This document shows, in pieces, positions 44,369 to 56,388 of a DNA stretch of 64,000 nucleotides. The position numbers were made by a program, and so were the translations under genes. The notes beneath the pieces were generated by a model, which was given only the letters and a program-made list of their open reading frames with translations, made no database searches and was not told the origin of the DNA. Each line of letters begins with the position of its first letter. Within the stretch, counting starts at the first letter, position 1. Source of the stretch: Tragulus kanchil (lineage: Eukaryota > Chordata > Mammalia > Artiodactyla > Tragulidae). The DNA lies in contig JAIOJX010000002.1 of assembly GCA_022376925.1 (NCBI GenBank), positions 39,208,501-39,272,500 on the forward strand, written 5' to 3'.

Positions 44369-45819
44369 ATGGGCACACCTTGGCCGTGACATCCAGCATG
44401 TCACTGCTTCAAGTGAGTCACAGATGAAGAGAGGCAGAGGACATCTGGCCTCTGTATCATTTAATTTGAGCCAGTGATCAATTATTCAGCCTGCCCCATT
44501 GCAGCCTCTTGTCCGGTAGGTCTCTCTCTAGCTCCTTTACACCCCTGCCCCATCAAAGTGCTCCCTTTCTTTCCTCTTAACTTAATGGTACCTACCGGAC
44601 GAATATCCAAATATCAAATCACTGTCGTATACTTGAAACTCATATAATAGTGTGACTCAACTATACTTCAGTTTTACAAAGGACATATATGTAAATTCTT
44701 CAATTACGTTTTAATACATTCTGGGCCTCCAAAGGCCAGAATGGTTGGTACCACGTCTGTCTTCAGACCACTGCGTCTGTAGGTTCACCTTTTCTATAAT
44801 TGCTGGCATTTATCTGAAGGTTACAAAGGAAAAAAGTTCTTGAAAAGTTAATGAGGCTGTCTGCTGGGATCTGAAAGGACATCCTGTCTGGGTTTAAGGG
44901 TGGTCTGGCTGCCCTGTACACGGACATTAAAACCACACGCTTCCCTTATCAGACACGTTCTGACTGGCAGCCTGCTGCCCTTCCTTGGAGCTGTGGAGCA
45001 GTCAAGGAGTCTGTATGGAGCAGAATCCTCATCTCTAACCCATCAAGGGGCCATATTAAGCTCATATCTCGACATTTACTTTAAACACATCGTAGCACAC
45101 CGTCCTGTTGCTCGTTTGATCAAAACCTGCTCTAAAGGGCTTACTTTATTTATTTATTTTTTTTTTTAAAGATTTATTTATTTATTTACTTTGGGCGGGG
45201 GTCAGGTTGGGGAGGGAGGGGAGCGGGCGGGCCACTTCTATTGGTCTTTCATTTATCTATTTTCTTTCGTCTTCATTCTTTGGCTCCTGTGGGCCTCCCA
45301 TCACGGTGGCGTCTGTTGTCGCAGAGCACCAGCTCTGGGCGCATGCGCTCCAGAGCTCCGGCTCGGTGATTGGACACATCTGTCCAGCCGCTCCGCGGCA
45401 CGTGGGATCTTCCCAGGCCAGGGCACGAACCGGCGCCCCTTGCACTGCAAGGCGGTGTCCCTACCCACTGGACCACCAGGGGAAGCCCAAAGGGCTTACT
45501 TTAATGGGCACACCTTGGCCGTGACATCCAGCATGTCACTGCTTCAAGTGAGTCACAGATGAAGAGAGGCAGAGGACATCTGGCCTCTGTATCATTTAAT
45601 TTGAGCCAGTGATCAATTATTCAGCCTGCCCCATTGCAGCCTCTTGTCCGGGTAGGTCTCTCTCTAGCTCCTTTACACCCCCTGCCCCATCAAAGTGCTC
45701 CCTTTCTTTCCTCTTAACTTAATGAAACCACCATGTAAATGATCATCGTTTTAGACTCACAGACCTAGAGAACAGACTTGCACTTGGCCAGGTAGGCAAT
45801 GGAGGAGCGATGTATTGGG

Positions 45820-46345
45820 AGTCTGAGATTAGCAGATGCAAACTGTTATATAAAGAATGGATAAACAAGGGCCTCCTGTGTAACAGGGAACTTTGCTCAA
45901 TGTTCTATAATAACCTTCACAGGGAAAGAACTTGAGAAAGAATAGATTCATGTCTATGTATAACTATCATTTGCTGTACACCTGAAACTAATACAACATT
46001 CTTAATCAACTATATCCCAATCTAAAGTAAAGGAATGAGTAGGGACTTCCCTAGTACTCCAGTGGTTAAGACGTCATGCTTCCAATGCAGAGGACATGCG
46101 TTTTCATCTCTAATCAGGGAACTAAGCTCAGATATGCCTTGCAGAGTAGCCAAAAACAAAAACAAAAAAGGATGTATAAACCACAGGGTCCTACAGTATA
46201 GCACAGGAAACTATACTCAATACCTTGTGATAAACCATAACAGAAAAAAACTGAATAAGAATGCAGACATATACACACATATATATAAAACAGCCACTTT
46301 GTTCTACAGAAGAAATTAGTGACCATTGTAAATCAACTGTACTTC
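45820..46345 (+). mobile_element. Two L1 3' ends flanking a short tRNA-type SINE
   Basis: L1 3'UTR pieces at 45820-46030 (TTTGCTGTACACCTGAAACT) and 46163-46345 (GTAAATCAACTGTACTTCAA). A tRNA-type SINE lies between them at 46042-46150, starting GGGACTTCCCTAGTACTCCA. The second L1 end is repeated at 47321-47477. Confidence 0.78.
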
Positions 46346-46734
46346 AATCAAATAATGATCTTTGTTTACTGCACTTCCCGTCTCCGACTATATCTAATCA
46401 ATTATCAAAACATGTTGATTTTCTCAATGTCTTGCCTTCTCTCCAACCACCTACCCATCCTCAGGCTGGGTCTCTTGTAACTGCTTTATGCTCCTTCATG
46501 CCCTGCAGCACTCTGGCCTGGGCACAAGTCCCAAGTACCTCACTGTCCTCAGCCACCCTCCCTCCACGCCAGCCAGCCTCCTGGTGGGTGACAGCCCCTG
46601 GACGGGAGCCCACCCGTCACTCACGTCATTTTACTGCTTCCCGCCTGCGCCACAGAAAAGCTTGTCGTTTTCTGTGCAACCCGCGCTGCTTTTTGCCTCA
46701 TTTATTTTTTCACAGAAGAACTATTTTCTTTTTA
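46346..46734. other. Intergenic DNA, no gene recognised (repeated at 47478-47865)
   Basis: Moderately GC-rich. The open frames lack domains and appear in both copies. Confidence 0.4.
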
Positions 46735-46857
46735 ATATTTATTTATTTGGCTAGGCTGGGTCATAGTTGTGGCATGTGAATTCTTAGTTGTGACATGACC
46801 TGGGCCTCCTGCACTGAGAACACTGGGTGTTAGTCACTAGACTACCAGGGAGGTCCC
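46735..46857 (-). mobile_element. tRNA-type SINE, diverged (repeated at about 47866-47988)
   Basis: It begins with TTTATTTATTTGGCTAGGCT and ends with the reversed head CTAGACTACCAGGGAGGTCC. Confidence 0.75.
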
Positions 46858-48445
46858 AAGAAATATTTTTAAAAAATAGTAAACTACTTGCTCTCTGCAA
46901 GGCTGGATAGGTCATGGTAAGCTGAAGATCTACGCAAGGTGACAGTCTCCAGAAATCCCTGCTCCTCGCCCCAAACCCAGAGAGACTCGTGGCTCCCCAG
47001 GTTCCCCGCCCCACATCCTGCTTCGAACGTCTCCTCCCGGGACGGTACTTCCTGCTGTGCGTGAATCTAAGAAAAAGTAGAACTGTTTTCTAAGATCTTA
47101 TAATCCCTGAGAGAAGATGAGATCTATGTGCTGTGCCCCCAGAAGTCCAGAGAGCCGTCAGAGAAACGCAGCATCGCTGTGCTAGGTAACAGAGGGGTTC
47201 CTCCAGGAAGCGTGCCCTGGGTTCCCGGCGAGAAGCGTCTCCTGGTGCCTGGATATGCGAGAGTAGGCAGCCCACACCTCTGAGGACGTCACGGAAGGAC
47301 AGGGGTGGGCAGAGAAGCGCTCCTACAGTATAGCACAGGAAACTATACTCAATACCTTGTGATAAACCATAACAGAAAAAAACTGAATAAGAATGCAGAC
47401 ATATACACACATATATATAAAACAGCCACTTTGTTCTACAGAAGAAATTAGTGACCATTGTAAATCAACTGTACTTCAATCAAATAATGATCTTTGTTTA
47501 CTGCACTTCCCGTCTCCGACTATATCTAATCAATTATCAAAACATGTTGATTTTCTCAATGTCTTGCCTTCTCTCCAACCACCTACCCATCCTCAGGCTG
47601 GGTCTCTTGTAACTGCTTTATGCTCCTTCATGCCCTGCAGCACTCTGGCCTGGGCACAAGTCCCAAGTACCTCACTGTCCTCAGCCACCCTCCCTCCACG
47701 CCAGCCAGCCTCCTGGTGGGTGACAGCCCCTGGACGGGAGCCCACCCGTCACTCACGTCATTTTACTGCTTCCCGCCTGCGCCACAGAAAAGCTTGTCGT
47801 TTTCTGTGCAACCCGCGCTGCTTTTGCCTCATTTATTTTTTCACAGAAGAACTATTTTCTTTTTAATATTTATTTATTTGGCTAGGCTGGGTCATAGTTG
47901 TGGCATGTGAATTCTTAGTTGTGACATGACCTGGGCCTCCTGCACTGAGAACACTGGGTGTTAGTCACTAGACTACCAGGGAGGTCCCAAGAAATATTTT
48001 TAAAAAATAGTAAACTACTTGCTCTCTGCAAGGCTGGATAGGTCATGGTAAGCTGAAGATCTACGCAAGGTGACAGTCTCCAGAAATCCCTGCTCCTCGC
48101 CCCAAACCCAGAGAGACTCGTGGCTCCCCAGGTTCCCCGCCCCACATCCTGCTTCGAACGTCTCCTCCCGGGACGGTACTTCCTGCTGTGCGTGAATCTA
48201 AGAAAAAGTAGAACTGTTTTCTAAGATCTTATAATCCCTGAGAGAAGATGAGATCTATGTGCTGTGCCCCCAGAAGTCCAGAGAGCCGTCAGAGAAACGC
48301 AGCATCGCTGTGCTAGGTAACAGAGGGGTTCCTCCAGGAAGCGTGCCCTGGGTTCCCGGCGAGAAGCGTCTCCTGGTGCCTGGATATGCGAGGAGTAGGC
48401 AGCAGCCCACACCTCTGAGGACGTCACGGAAGGACAGGGGTGGGG

Positions 48446-49166
48446 GCAGCTGTTTTCATGAGGAGGGAGCTGTAAGACGGATGAAATTTCCAGAAAGGAC
48501 AGTGAGGGAAGGGTGAGCGCTGTGATGTGAGCAATCTGCAGCAGCTGGACACCAGGCTGGAGTGGCTGCGCGGATTCAGGTTCCTGGGAGGGAAGGATGG
48601 ATGTCTTAAATACACAAGAGGCCAGTGTTTTAGGAGCCGGTGTAGCCTCCAGTTGGCTAAATTTGTTTGATTCAGTTTCTGTTTCAGTTTTCTGAATCTC
48701 CAGGGGATAGAGTGCTATCTATGTCCAGGCAACAGCTAGGGCTGTCAACTTACAGGCACCATTCAACAACCTACTTGTTCAATCTCAGTTTCCAAACATG
48801 GTTTTCTTTCTTCTCTCTGTGTGTTAAGCAAGGATTTAACACACAATTATTAATGGATTTGTTTTAGCACTGGTATAAATAGATCATATGCATTCTGAGT
48901 CATGTAGTTTCATCTTTTTGGTTTTATTTGTCTTTAAATTTGATTTGTATGAAAACATGGTGGCAGTTTCTTTAAAAACAAAACATTCCAGTATCATAGA
49001 GTCCAGTGATTGTACTTCTGAGTATTTATCCCAGAGAAACAGAAGCTGGGGTTCAAGCCAAAGCTGTCCACAGGTGTTGGTGGCAGCTTGATTTGCAGTA
49101 GCCCAAAGCTGGGAATGGCCTAGGCGTATGTCAGTGGGTGAAGCCATGATACACATATACAATGGA
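48446..49166. other. Intergenic DNA, nothing recognised
   Basis: AT-rich after 48650. A short stretch at 49000-49160 resembles old L1 ORF2/3' wording (ATACACATATACAATGGAA), but it is too short to assign firmly. Confidence 0.35.
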
Positions 49167-49389
49167 AATCCTGCCTGTATGCACAGTCACTCAGGCATAT
49201 CTGACTCTTTGTGACCCTGTAAGCTGTAGCTAGCAAGGCTCCTCTGTCCACGAGATCCTCCAGGCAAGAATACTGGAGTGGGTTGCCATTTCCTTCTCCA
49301 GGTGATCTTCCCGATGCAGGGATTAAACACAGATCTCCTGTGTCCCCTGTATTGGAGAGTCTTTACCACTGAGCCACTTGGGAAGCCTA
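49167..49389 (-). mobile_element. Bov-tA SINE
   Basis: A complete antisense copy ending in GAGCCACTTGGGAAGCC. Confidence 0.9.
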
Positions 49390-49398
49390 ATGGAAATC

Positions 49399-49640
49399 CT
49401 ATTGTTCAGTTGCTCAGTCATGTCCCACTCTTTGCGACCCCATGGACTGCAGGACACCAACCTCCCTATCCCTCACCATTTTTCCCAGAGTCTACCCAAA
49501 TTCATGTTCATCACTGAACCAGTGATGCCATCCAATCGTCTTATCCTCTATTGCCCTCTTCTCCTTTTGCCTTCACTCTTTCCCAGCATCAGAGTCTTTT
49601 CCAAGAGAACACTAGATCACTTCATTAACGGGGCAAAGAG
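49399..49640 (-). mobile_element. BovB 3' tail fragment
   Basis: The antisense BovB end: TTGTTCAGTTGCTCAGTCAT, then GACCCCATGGACTGCAGGAC, GTGATGCCATCCAATCGTCT and CCCAGCATCAGAGTCTTTTC. Confidence 0.87.
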
Positions 49641-51984
49641 AATGGTCAAATAACTAGAGCTCCAATTTTGCACCTTCAGAAAATACCAGGGGCCACATCC
49701 CCCCAATTCACATAAGAACCTGCTGGTGCTGAAGATGACCCAGAGAAGAAGGAAGGCTGCAGTCTGGCTCTGTTAGTAAATCCTTCCCTTTCAATCCCAC
49801 TGAGTTCCTGGTGGCACGGCTTTCTTAACAATGAATTTTAGGAACCGGAGAGTTACGTTCACTGAAAATGCTGGTGTGTGGAGAACTGAAAATAGGAACA
49901 GAAAAGTCTAGGCTAAGTGATCTTGTGTTTCATCTTTGTTGGCTGATTTCTAAAGGTATGGAGAATGATGTGGTGAGAGGTGACGGCAGTGTAAACGAGA
50001 GCAACTCAGGACAAACCTGGAAGGACGAACTGATGTAAAAGGAGGGAGAGCAGACCAGAGGAAGGAGGCAGGCAGGTGGACTGAGAACGACGAGAAAGAG
50101 AAACCAGTCAACCACAGAGGGAGGTCAAATGGAGTACAGGCTCAGACATCAACTTTATGTTTCTTCTTTGAAGCATTATATTTATGTGTACATAAGAAGG
50201 CAAACTCAACTTATGGGACTTTTCAAGCTCTTGGATTTTGGTTTAATCCTGGCCAGGTGTCTGTTCCCAATACCTGTTTAGATTCTGGGCAAACTTACTG
50301 AACCTCATTCTCATGTAAAGCTTGTTGCTAGGGAACTACGTCCAAGGTTCTGGCTGATCCCTAGACCAAGATGTCCGTGCCCAGAAGTAGGTGAGCTAAT
50401 TTGAAGGTTACAGTTGATATGCACATCTAAGAAGTTTGCCTGTCATTTATGGAACTATCTCTGTGTGAACAGAGTCAGATATTTTCTCACGGAAGCTGAG
50501 TATTCACTTGCTGTTACCCTTAGTACCATGAGGATGCCAAAAAAAAAAAAAAAATTCCAAATGTAGAAAAAAGGGTAGCATAAGAAAGAAAAGGAAAGGT
50601 CTCACCAGGTGGCATTTGATGGTTTTTTAAATTACTGTAAAGTGTATATTCTCATGCATTTCATTTTATCATTGTTGCTACTAGAGAACAATCCAGATTT
50701 AGGTATTAAAAATGTTTCCTGGCCTTAAAAAATAAAAAAATAAATAAAAACATGAGGAAATCAAACAGGCCCCTCCTGCTGGATGACCAACAACCTTCTG
50801 TCCTCATCCTGAGTTACGGAATTGTGAAGCAGCATTGAGCTGAACACAAAACCTCAGCTGCCTGCACCTTCTCGGGAGGAGACAGTCTCAGACAGAGATT
50901 ATGTGGAAGCAGTCCCCCAGGGAGCAGGCAGCATCCCCCCCGCCCCTCCCCAGACTGAGGGTTGCCATAGTGAAGGGCACAGCACCAAGGGGACTCTGGT
51001 CCATAGGAAACCGGAAGGGCTGGGATAGCAGAGAGAAGCAGAGTGCCTATAAGGCATGGCACGCTTGTTCATTATCTGCCTCGGTCCAGGTCTGGCGTGG
51101 GTGTGATTACAGCTGAGCGCCAGGCGTGAACTTGTGCACCAGCACACACTGTTCCCAGCTACCACACATCGCACTAAACACCTCCTTTGCATTTTTGACA
51201 AAAAATCTGAATAAAGAAGTAGCCCTCCAACAAGAACGCTTTGGAGGAAGTCACCAAGACTGAACCTCTCATTTAAAGAGAACTTACAAATCATATCTGA
51301 ACAGAATGTGCTTGAGATGTGGCCCATCCGGGGCAGTAAAATCAGATCAGAGCAGGGGCTACTTCCCTACCATCCCAGTGGTGCATTCAGCCACTCCCTT
51401 TCCTCCAGTTGTATTTTTCTCATTAAAATCCAATCCAGGGCACAGTTCTTCTCTCGCACCCAACATAACAGATAGGAAGCAATAAGCTGCATGTGCCCTG
51501 GGGTGACACCAAGTGAAGACTCCGGGTTCCAAGTGCTGCAGGACACCCAGTTGACAAGACTTGACCGTCGCTGATTGCACATGCCTGACACACAGCCAGG
51601 TGAGACTAGGTGAAATATGCTGGTAATAAATACAAGAATGTCGGAACTGAGTCACACAATGGTTTCTGGTTATATGGAGAAAAAAAATGACAGCAAGCTA
51701 TTCAAAAATTAGGCTGGAGGGAAAAATCACTCCTTCCCTGAATATCTGAGAGCTGGGATGGCAGCTCAGCCTATTCTAATTATTCCGCTAAATCTGGTTG
51801 GCTCACAGTGATACATTGGGTTTCTTAATTCAACAGTATTCTTGCCTGAAAGCTCAAAACCGACTCATCATTTTCATGCTATTGCCAATAGCTTTAGTGC
51901 TTGTCAGACTGTATCCTTCTTCCAACAGAAACCTGCCAACACACACAGACAACCCTAAATGATTGAAGAGCTTCATTTCATCCC
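49641..51984. other. Intergenic DNA, no gene recognised
   Basis: The longest unduplicated stretch without an obvious repeat in the right half. Open frames up to about 142 codons (minus strand, 50899-51327) show no domain and no codon bias. Confidence 0.4.
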
Positions 51985-52040
51985 CAGCTTTTTTTAATTT
52001 TATTTTTTACAGAGCTTTGTTGTTTACTGCCACACATCAA
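51985..52040 (-). mobile_element. Very short L1 3' end
   Basis: A T-run followed by TTACAGAGCTTTGTTGTTTA, the same L1 terminus seen at 829-901. Confidence 0.65.
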
Positions 52041-52340
52041 CTAGAATCCTCCATAGATCATTTGATCCTTATTTAGGTACCATGGGAAAACTAGCCTTCC
52101 ATTTTAAAAATATATTTACAGCAAAGTCATCTACTTAATGACCAAAATTAACTTTCTTCCCTTGAAAGTTAGTTTATTTTGAGTTCAGTACTAAACTTTT
52201 GGGGAAATTTCCCATGCTTCTCCCTACATAAAGCCAAACTGATGGATAACCGAAGGTAAGGGCAATTGCCCTCAGCGTTACATTGAACTTAAAGACAGAA
52301 GGAGGCTCTTGTTCTGTCGCTGTGGTGTTGTTAGGCCAGG

Positions 52341-54532
52341 GGATAGCTCTTAACGGCTGGAACAGCACCTCTGTTCTTTTGAAAATGCCAGGATTGGAAG
52401 ATTTACTGATCAAAAGCAGGTCAAAAGGAGCTTGTGCAGAAGGTGGTAAGCAGCAGGGAGAGTGTTTAAATTCCTCAGTATGTACAAAGAAAGAGAGCTG
52501 ACCCTTTCAGGTCTGGAATCACCGTGAGGGCTTCCCATAAGGCAGCATCTGTAGTCTGACCCATACGATCAATAAAGAGTAACATCAACAAGTGGTGTTG
52601 GGAAAATTGGACAGCTACATGCAAAAAAATGAAGTTGGAACATTCCCTGACACCATACACAAAGATCAACTCAAAATGGATTAAAGACCTAAATGTAAGA
52701 CCAGAAACCGTCAAACTCTTAGAGGAGAATATAGGCAAAACCCTCAATGACATAAATTAAAGCAAGATCTTCTCTGACCCACCTACTAGGATAGCGGAAC
52801 TGAAAAGAAAAGGAGCACGTGGGACCTAATGAAACTTAAAAGCTTTTTTACAGCAAAATAAATTACAAAAAAGCTGAACAGACACCCCACAGAGTGGGAG
52901 AAAATCATAGCAAGTGAAATAACAGACAAAGAATTAATCTTCAAAATCTACAAGCAACTCAGACAACTTAGCACCGGAAAAGCGAACAACCCAATCAAAA
53001 AATGAGAAAAGGACCTAAACAGACGCCTCTCCAAAGAGGACATACAGATGGCCCAAAAGCAATTGAAGCAATGCTCAACCTTGCTTATTATTAGAGAAAT
53101 GCAAATTAAAACCACAATGAGATACCACCTCACACCCATCAGATGGCCATCATCCACAAATCGACAGACAATAAATGCTGGAGAGGGTGCGGAGAAAAGG
53201 GAACCCTCTTGCATTGCTGGTGGGAATGTCAATTGGTACAGCCTCTATGGAAGACAGTATGGAGATTCCTTCAAAAACTAAAAATAGAAGCACCATATGA
53301 CCCAGCAATCCCACTATTAGACTTATATCCTGATGAAATCAAATCTGAAAGAAGCACCTGTACCCCAATGTTCATTACAGCTCTCGGTACAATAGCCAGA
53401 ACATGGAAGCAACCTAGAATCGGGAAAACAAACCCTGGTACATAAATGGATAGCTCTTAACGGCTGGAACAGCACCTCTGTTCTTTTGAAAATGCCAGGA
53501 TTGGAAGATTTACTGATCAAAAGCAGGTCAAAAGGAGCTTGTGCAGAAGGTGGTAAGCAGCAGGGAGAGTGTTTAAATTCCTCAGTATGTACAAAGAAAG
53601 AGAGCTGACCCTTTCAGGTCTGGAATCACCGTGAGGGCTTCCCATAAGGCAGCATCTGTAGTCTGACCCATACGATCAATAAAGAGTAACATCAACAAGT
53701 GGTGTTGGGAAAATTGGACAGCTACATGCAAAAAAATGAAGTTGGAACATTCCCTGACACCATACACAAAGATCAACTCAAAATGGATTAAAGACCTAAA
53801 TGTAAGACCAGAAACCGTCAAACTCTTAGAGGAGAATATAGGCAAAACCCTCAATGACATAAATTAAAGCAAGATCTTCTCTGACCCACCTACTAGGATA
53901 GCGGAACTGAAAAGAAAAACGAGCACGTGGGACCTAATGAAACTTAAAAGCTTTTTTACAGCAAAATAAATTACAAAAAAGCTGAACAGACACCCCACAG
54001 AGTGGGAGAAAATCATAGCAAGTGAAATAACAGACAAAGAATTAATCTTCAAAATCTACAAGCAACTCAGACAACTTAGCACCGGAAAAGCGAACAACCC
54101 AATCAAAAAATGAGAAAAGGACCTAAACAGACGCCTCTCCAAAGAGGACATACAGATGGCCCAAAAGCAATTGAAGCAATGCTCAACCTTGCTTATTATT
54201 AGAGAAATGCAAATTAAAACCACAATGAGATACCACCTCACACCCATCAGATGGCCATCATCCACAAATCGACAGACAATAAATGCTGGAGAGGGTGCGG
54301 AGAAAAGGGAACCCTCTTGCATTGCTGGTGGGAATGTCAATTGGTACAGCCTCTATGGAAGACAGTATGGAGATTCCTTCAAAAACTAAAAATAGAAGCA
54401 CCATATGACCCAGCAATCCCACTATTAGACTTATATCCTGATGAAATCAAATCTGAAAGAAGCACCTGTACCCCAATGTTCATTACAGCTCTCGGTACAA
54501 TAGCCAGAACATGGAAGCAACCTAGATGTCCA
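52341..54532 (+). repeat. Tandem duplication 15: copies 52341-53417 and 53448-54532
   Basis: The offset is 1107. It contains the 5' end of a truncated L1. Bases 53418-53447 are a shortened, error-rich version of the sequence that continues properly at 54525-54570. Confidence 0.96.
52571..53430 (+). mobile_element. First, incomplete copy of a 5'-truncated L1 (assembly duplicate)
   Basis: L1 ORF2 C-terminal sequence starting just after AATAAAGAGTAACA (52571-52584). It contains the [14 protein letters not shown] zinc-finger region and then breaks off at the duplication 15 junction. Confidence 0.87.
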
Positions 54533-55058
54533 TCGATGAATGAATGGATACAGAAGCCCTGGTACATATATACAATGGACTACTACTCAGCTGTAAAAAG
54601 AAATGCAGAAGAATCAGTCCTAATGAGGTGGCTAGCTCTAGAACCTATCATAAAAAGTGAAGTAAGTCAAAAAGAGAAAGACAAGTACAGTATACTAACT
54701 CATATATATGGAATCTAGTAAGATGGTCATGATAACACACACAGTGAACTCATGCAACAAAGAATAGACATAAGGACATTGTGGAGAACAAACAGTGAGA
54801 GGGAGACATAGAGGAAGTAACATCGAAACCTATACTGGCATGTGTGGAAAAGATAGCTATTGTCATTGTGCTAAGGGAATAGGAGTGCCTACAATCACTT
54901 GGGGCAATGGTCCGGAGGGGTGAGGGGGGGGACTGGGTGTTGGGGGAACAGGGATATGCATATGAATGATATGGGAACATACATGTTGGTGAACAACAAA
55001 ACTCTGTAAAATCTTTAAAATAAAGAATTAAAAAAATAAAATAAAATAAAGAGTAACA
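53678..55058 (+). mobile_element. 5'-truncated L1 with 14-bp target-site duplication
   Basis: The element is 53692-55044, flanked by AATAAAGAGTAACA at 53678-53691 and 55045-55058. It holds the last part of ORF2 (GEGAEKREP, then the Cys-rich end, stopping after ILTHIYGI at 54718), a 3'UTR of about 300 bases with a G-rich tract (54912-54950), and an A-rich tail. The frame upstream of 54251 contains stops. Confidence 0.9.
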
Positions 55059-55119
55059 GAAAACAATCAATGCTAACAGATGAATCACTAACCAGTAACC
55101 ATCAGTAAACCATTATGCA

Positions 55120-55620
55120 TTCCTTTTTACAGATGCAGTGCATCTATACAATGGAATATTACCCAGCCATAAGAAGAATAAAATTAGGTCACTCATAGAG
55201 ACGTGGATGGCCCTTGAGCCTGTCATACAGAGTGAAGTCAGAAAGAGAAAAATGAATATTGTATATTAACATGTATATGTGGAATATAGAAAAAATATAT
55301 AGATGATCTTATTTACAAAGCAGAAATAGAGTCTCAGATGTAGAGAACAAACATATGATGCCAAGGAGGGGCAGGAGAGGCGGGATGAGCTTGGACAATG
55401 GGACTGATGTGCCTACACTATTGACACTGTGTGTAAGATAGATGACCAACAAGAACCTATTACACAGCGGAGGACTTGATTCAATGCTCTGTGGAGACCT
55501 GAACTGAAGCAAATCCACAAAAGAGGATATAGATACATGTATGGCTGATTCACTTAGCCATACCCGAGACACAAACACAACATTGCAAAGCAACTATGCT
55601 CCTATAAAAATTAATGAAAG
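55120..55620 (+). mobile_element. Older L1 3' end
   Basis: ORF2 C-terminal remnants (ATACAATGGAATATTACCCA), then a 3'UTR ending in CATTGCAAAGCAACTATGCT and an A-rich tail. It is more diverged than its neighbour and belongs to a different L1 subfamily. Confidence 0.82.
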
Positions 55621-56275
55621 AGAAAAGGGAGGGAGAGAGAGAAAGTCGGGATGGAGTGAGGAAAGCAGAAGGTGAGAGGTGGAGGGGCCTTCTCCGGGGA
55701 GGGGCTGTTCCTGGACATCAGAAGCTACAGGACTGCTCCAACACTGCCTTGGCTGCAGTGTCTCTGGATGTGGCCCCTAGCCAGTTCCGTGGGCATCACC
55801 CAGCTTGTAGAAATGCAGCTTCCTGACCCTGAGGTTCTATTGCATCAGAATCTGGACAGGTGGCCGTGTGGGAGAAGTCATCTGGGTGGTCAGCTCTTCT
55901 GTGGTCAAAGAAGCCAAAGAGAAATTGTGACAAGGAGACCTGATTGATTCAGAGGGATGTGGAAGTGGAGAGTGGGGACATGGTTCCAAGGACAGGGGAT
56001 GCCAAGAATGACCTTCCACAGGGTTCTGCCTGGAGTACGGGGCAGGGAGCAAGGATCACATGGGAGGTGGGGGACAGTTCGGTCCTGAGCAGGCTAAGTC
56101 TGAAAACTCTGTGGAACTCAGGTTCAGGAGATGTGAATTTGGGATGCAGCTAGAAGTCGTCCATCGCTGATGGGGAGAGAAACTGTGGGGAGTCAAAGCA
56201 GATGGCATCACTTTTCTTCATATAGCAGGAAGTGAAGTGATTTCCCAATCCCAGTGAAAATGGAAATGTCAGGTG
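55621..56275. other. Purine-rich then GC-rich intergenic DNA
   Basis: A GA-rich run at 55612-55650, then sequence without recognisable domains or repeats. Confidence 0.4.
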
Positions 56276-56388
56276 GGACTTCTCTGGATGTCCAGTGGTT
56301 AGGACTCCACACTTTCACTGCAGGGAGCATGCGTTCAATTCCTGGTCCGGGAAATAAGATCCCACAGACCAGGTGGCACGGCTAAAAA
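56276..56388 (+). mobile_element. tRNA-type SINE, short copy
   Basis: It has GGGACTTCTCTGGATGTCCA, AGTGGTTAGGACTCC, GTTCAATTCCTGGTC, AAGATCCCACAG and ends near the AAAAATATG stretch. Confidence 0.85.

Larger units (their letters stand above)
43460..45722 (+). repeat. Tandem duplication 13: copies 43460-44587 and 44597-45722
   Basis: The offset is 1137, then 1135. A TG is lost at the start of copy 2 (44623), and single G/C losses occur at the end of copy 1 (around 44515 and 44545). Part of this unit is also in duplication 12, giving three copies of about 220 bases. Confidence 0.97.
46189..48440 (+). repeat. Tandem duplication 14: copies 46189-47310 and 47321-48440
   Basis: The offset is 1132. 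The last 70 bases of copy 1 lack several bases present in copy 2 (47270-47310 against 48391-48445). One T is lost in copy 2 at about 47823. Confidence 0.97.

Noticed and set aside
50899..51327. A 142-codon open frame in unique DNA on the minus strand
   Set aside because: No domain, no signal peptide and no codon bias; overlapping frames of similar length exist on the opposite strand.
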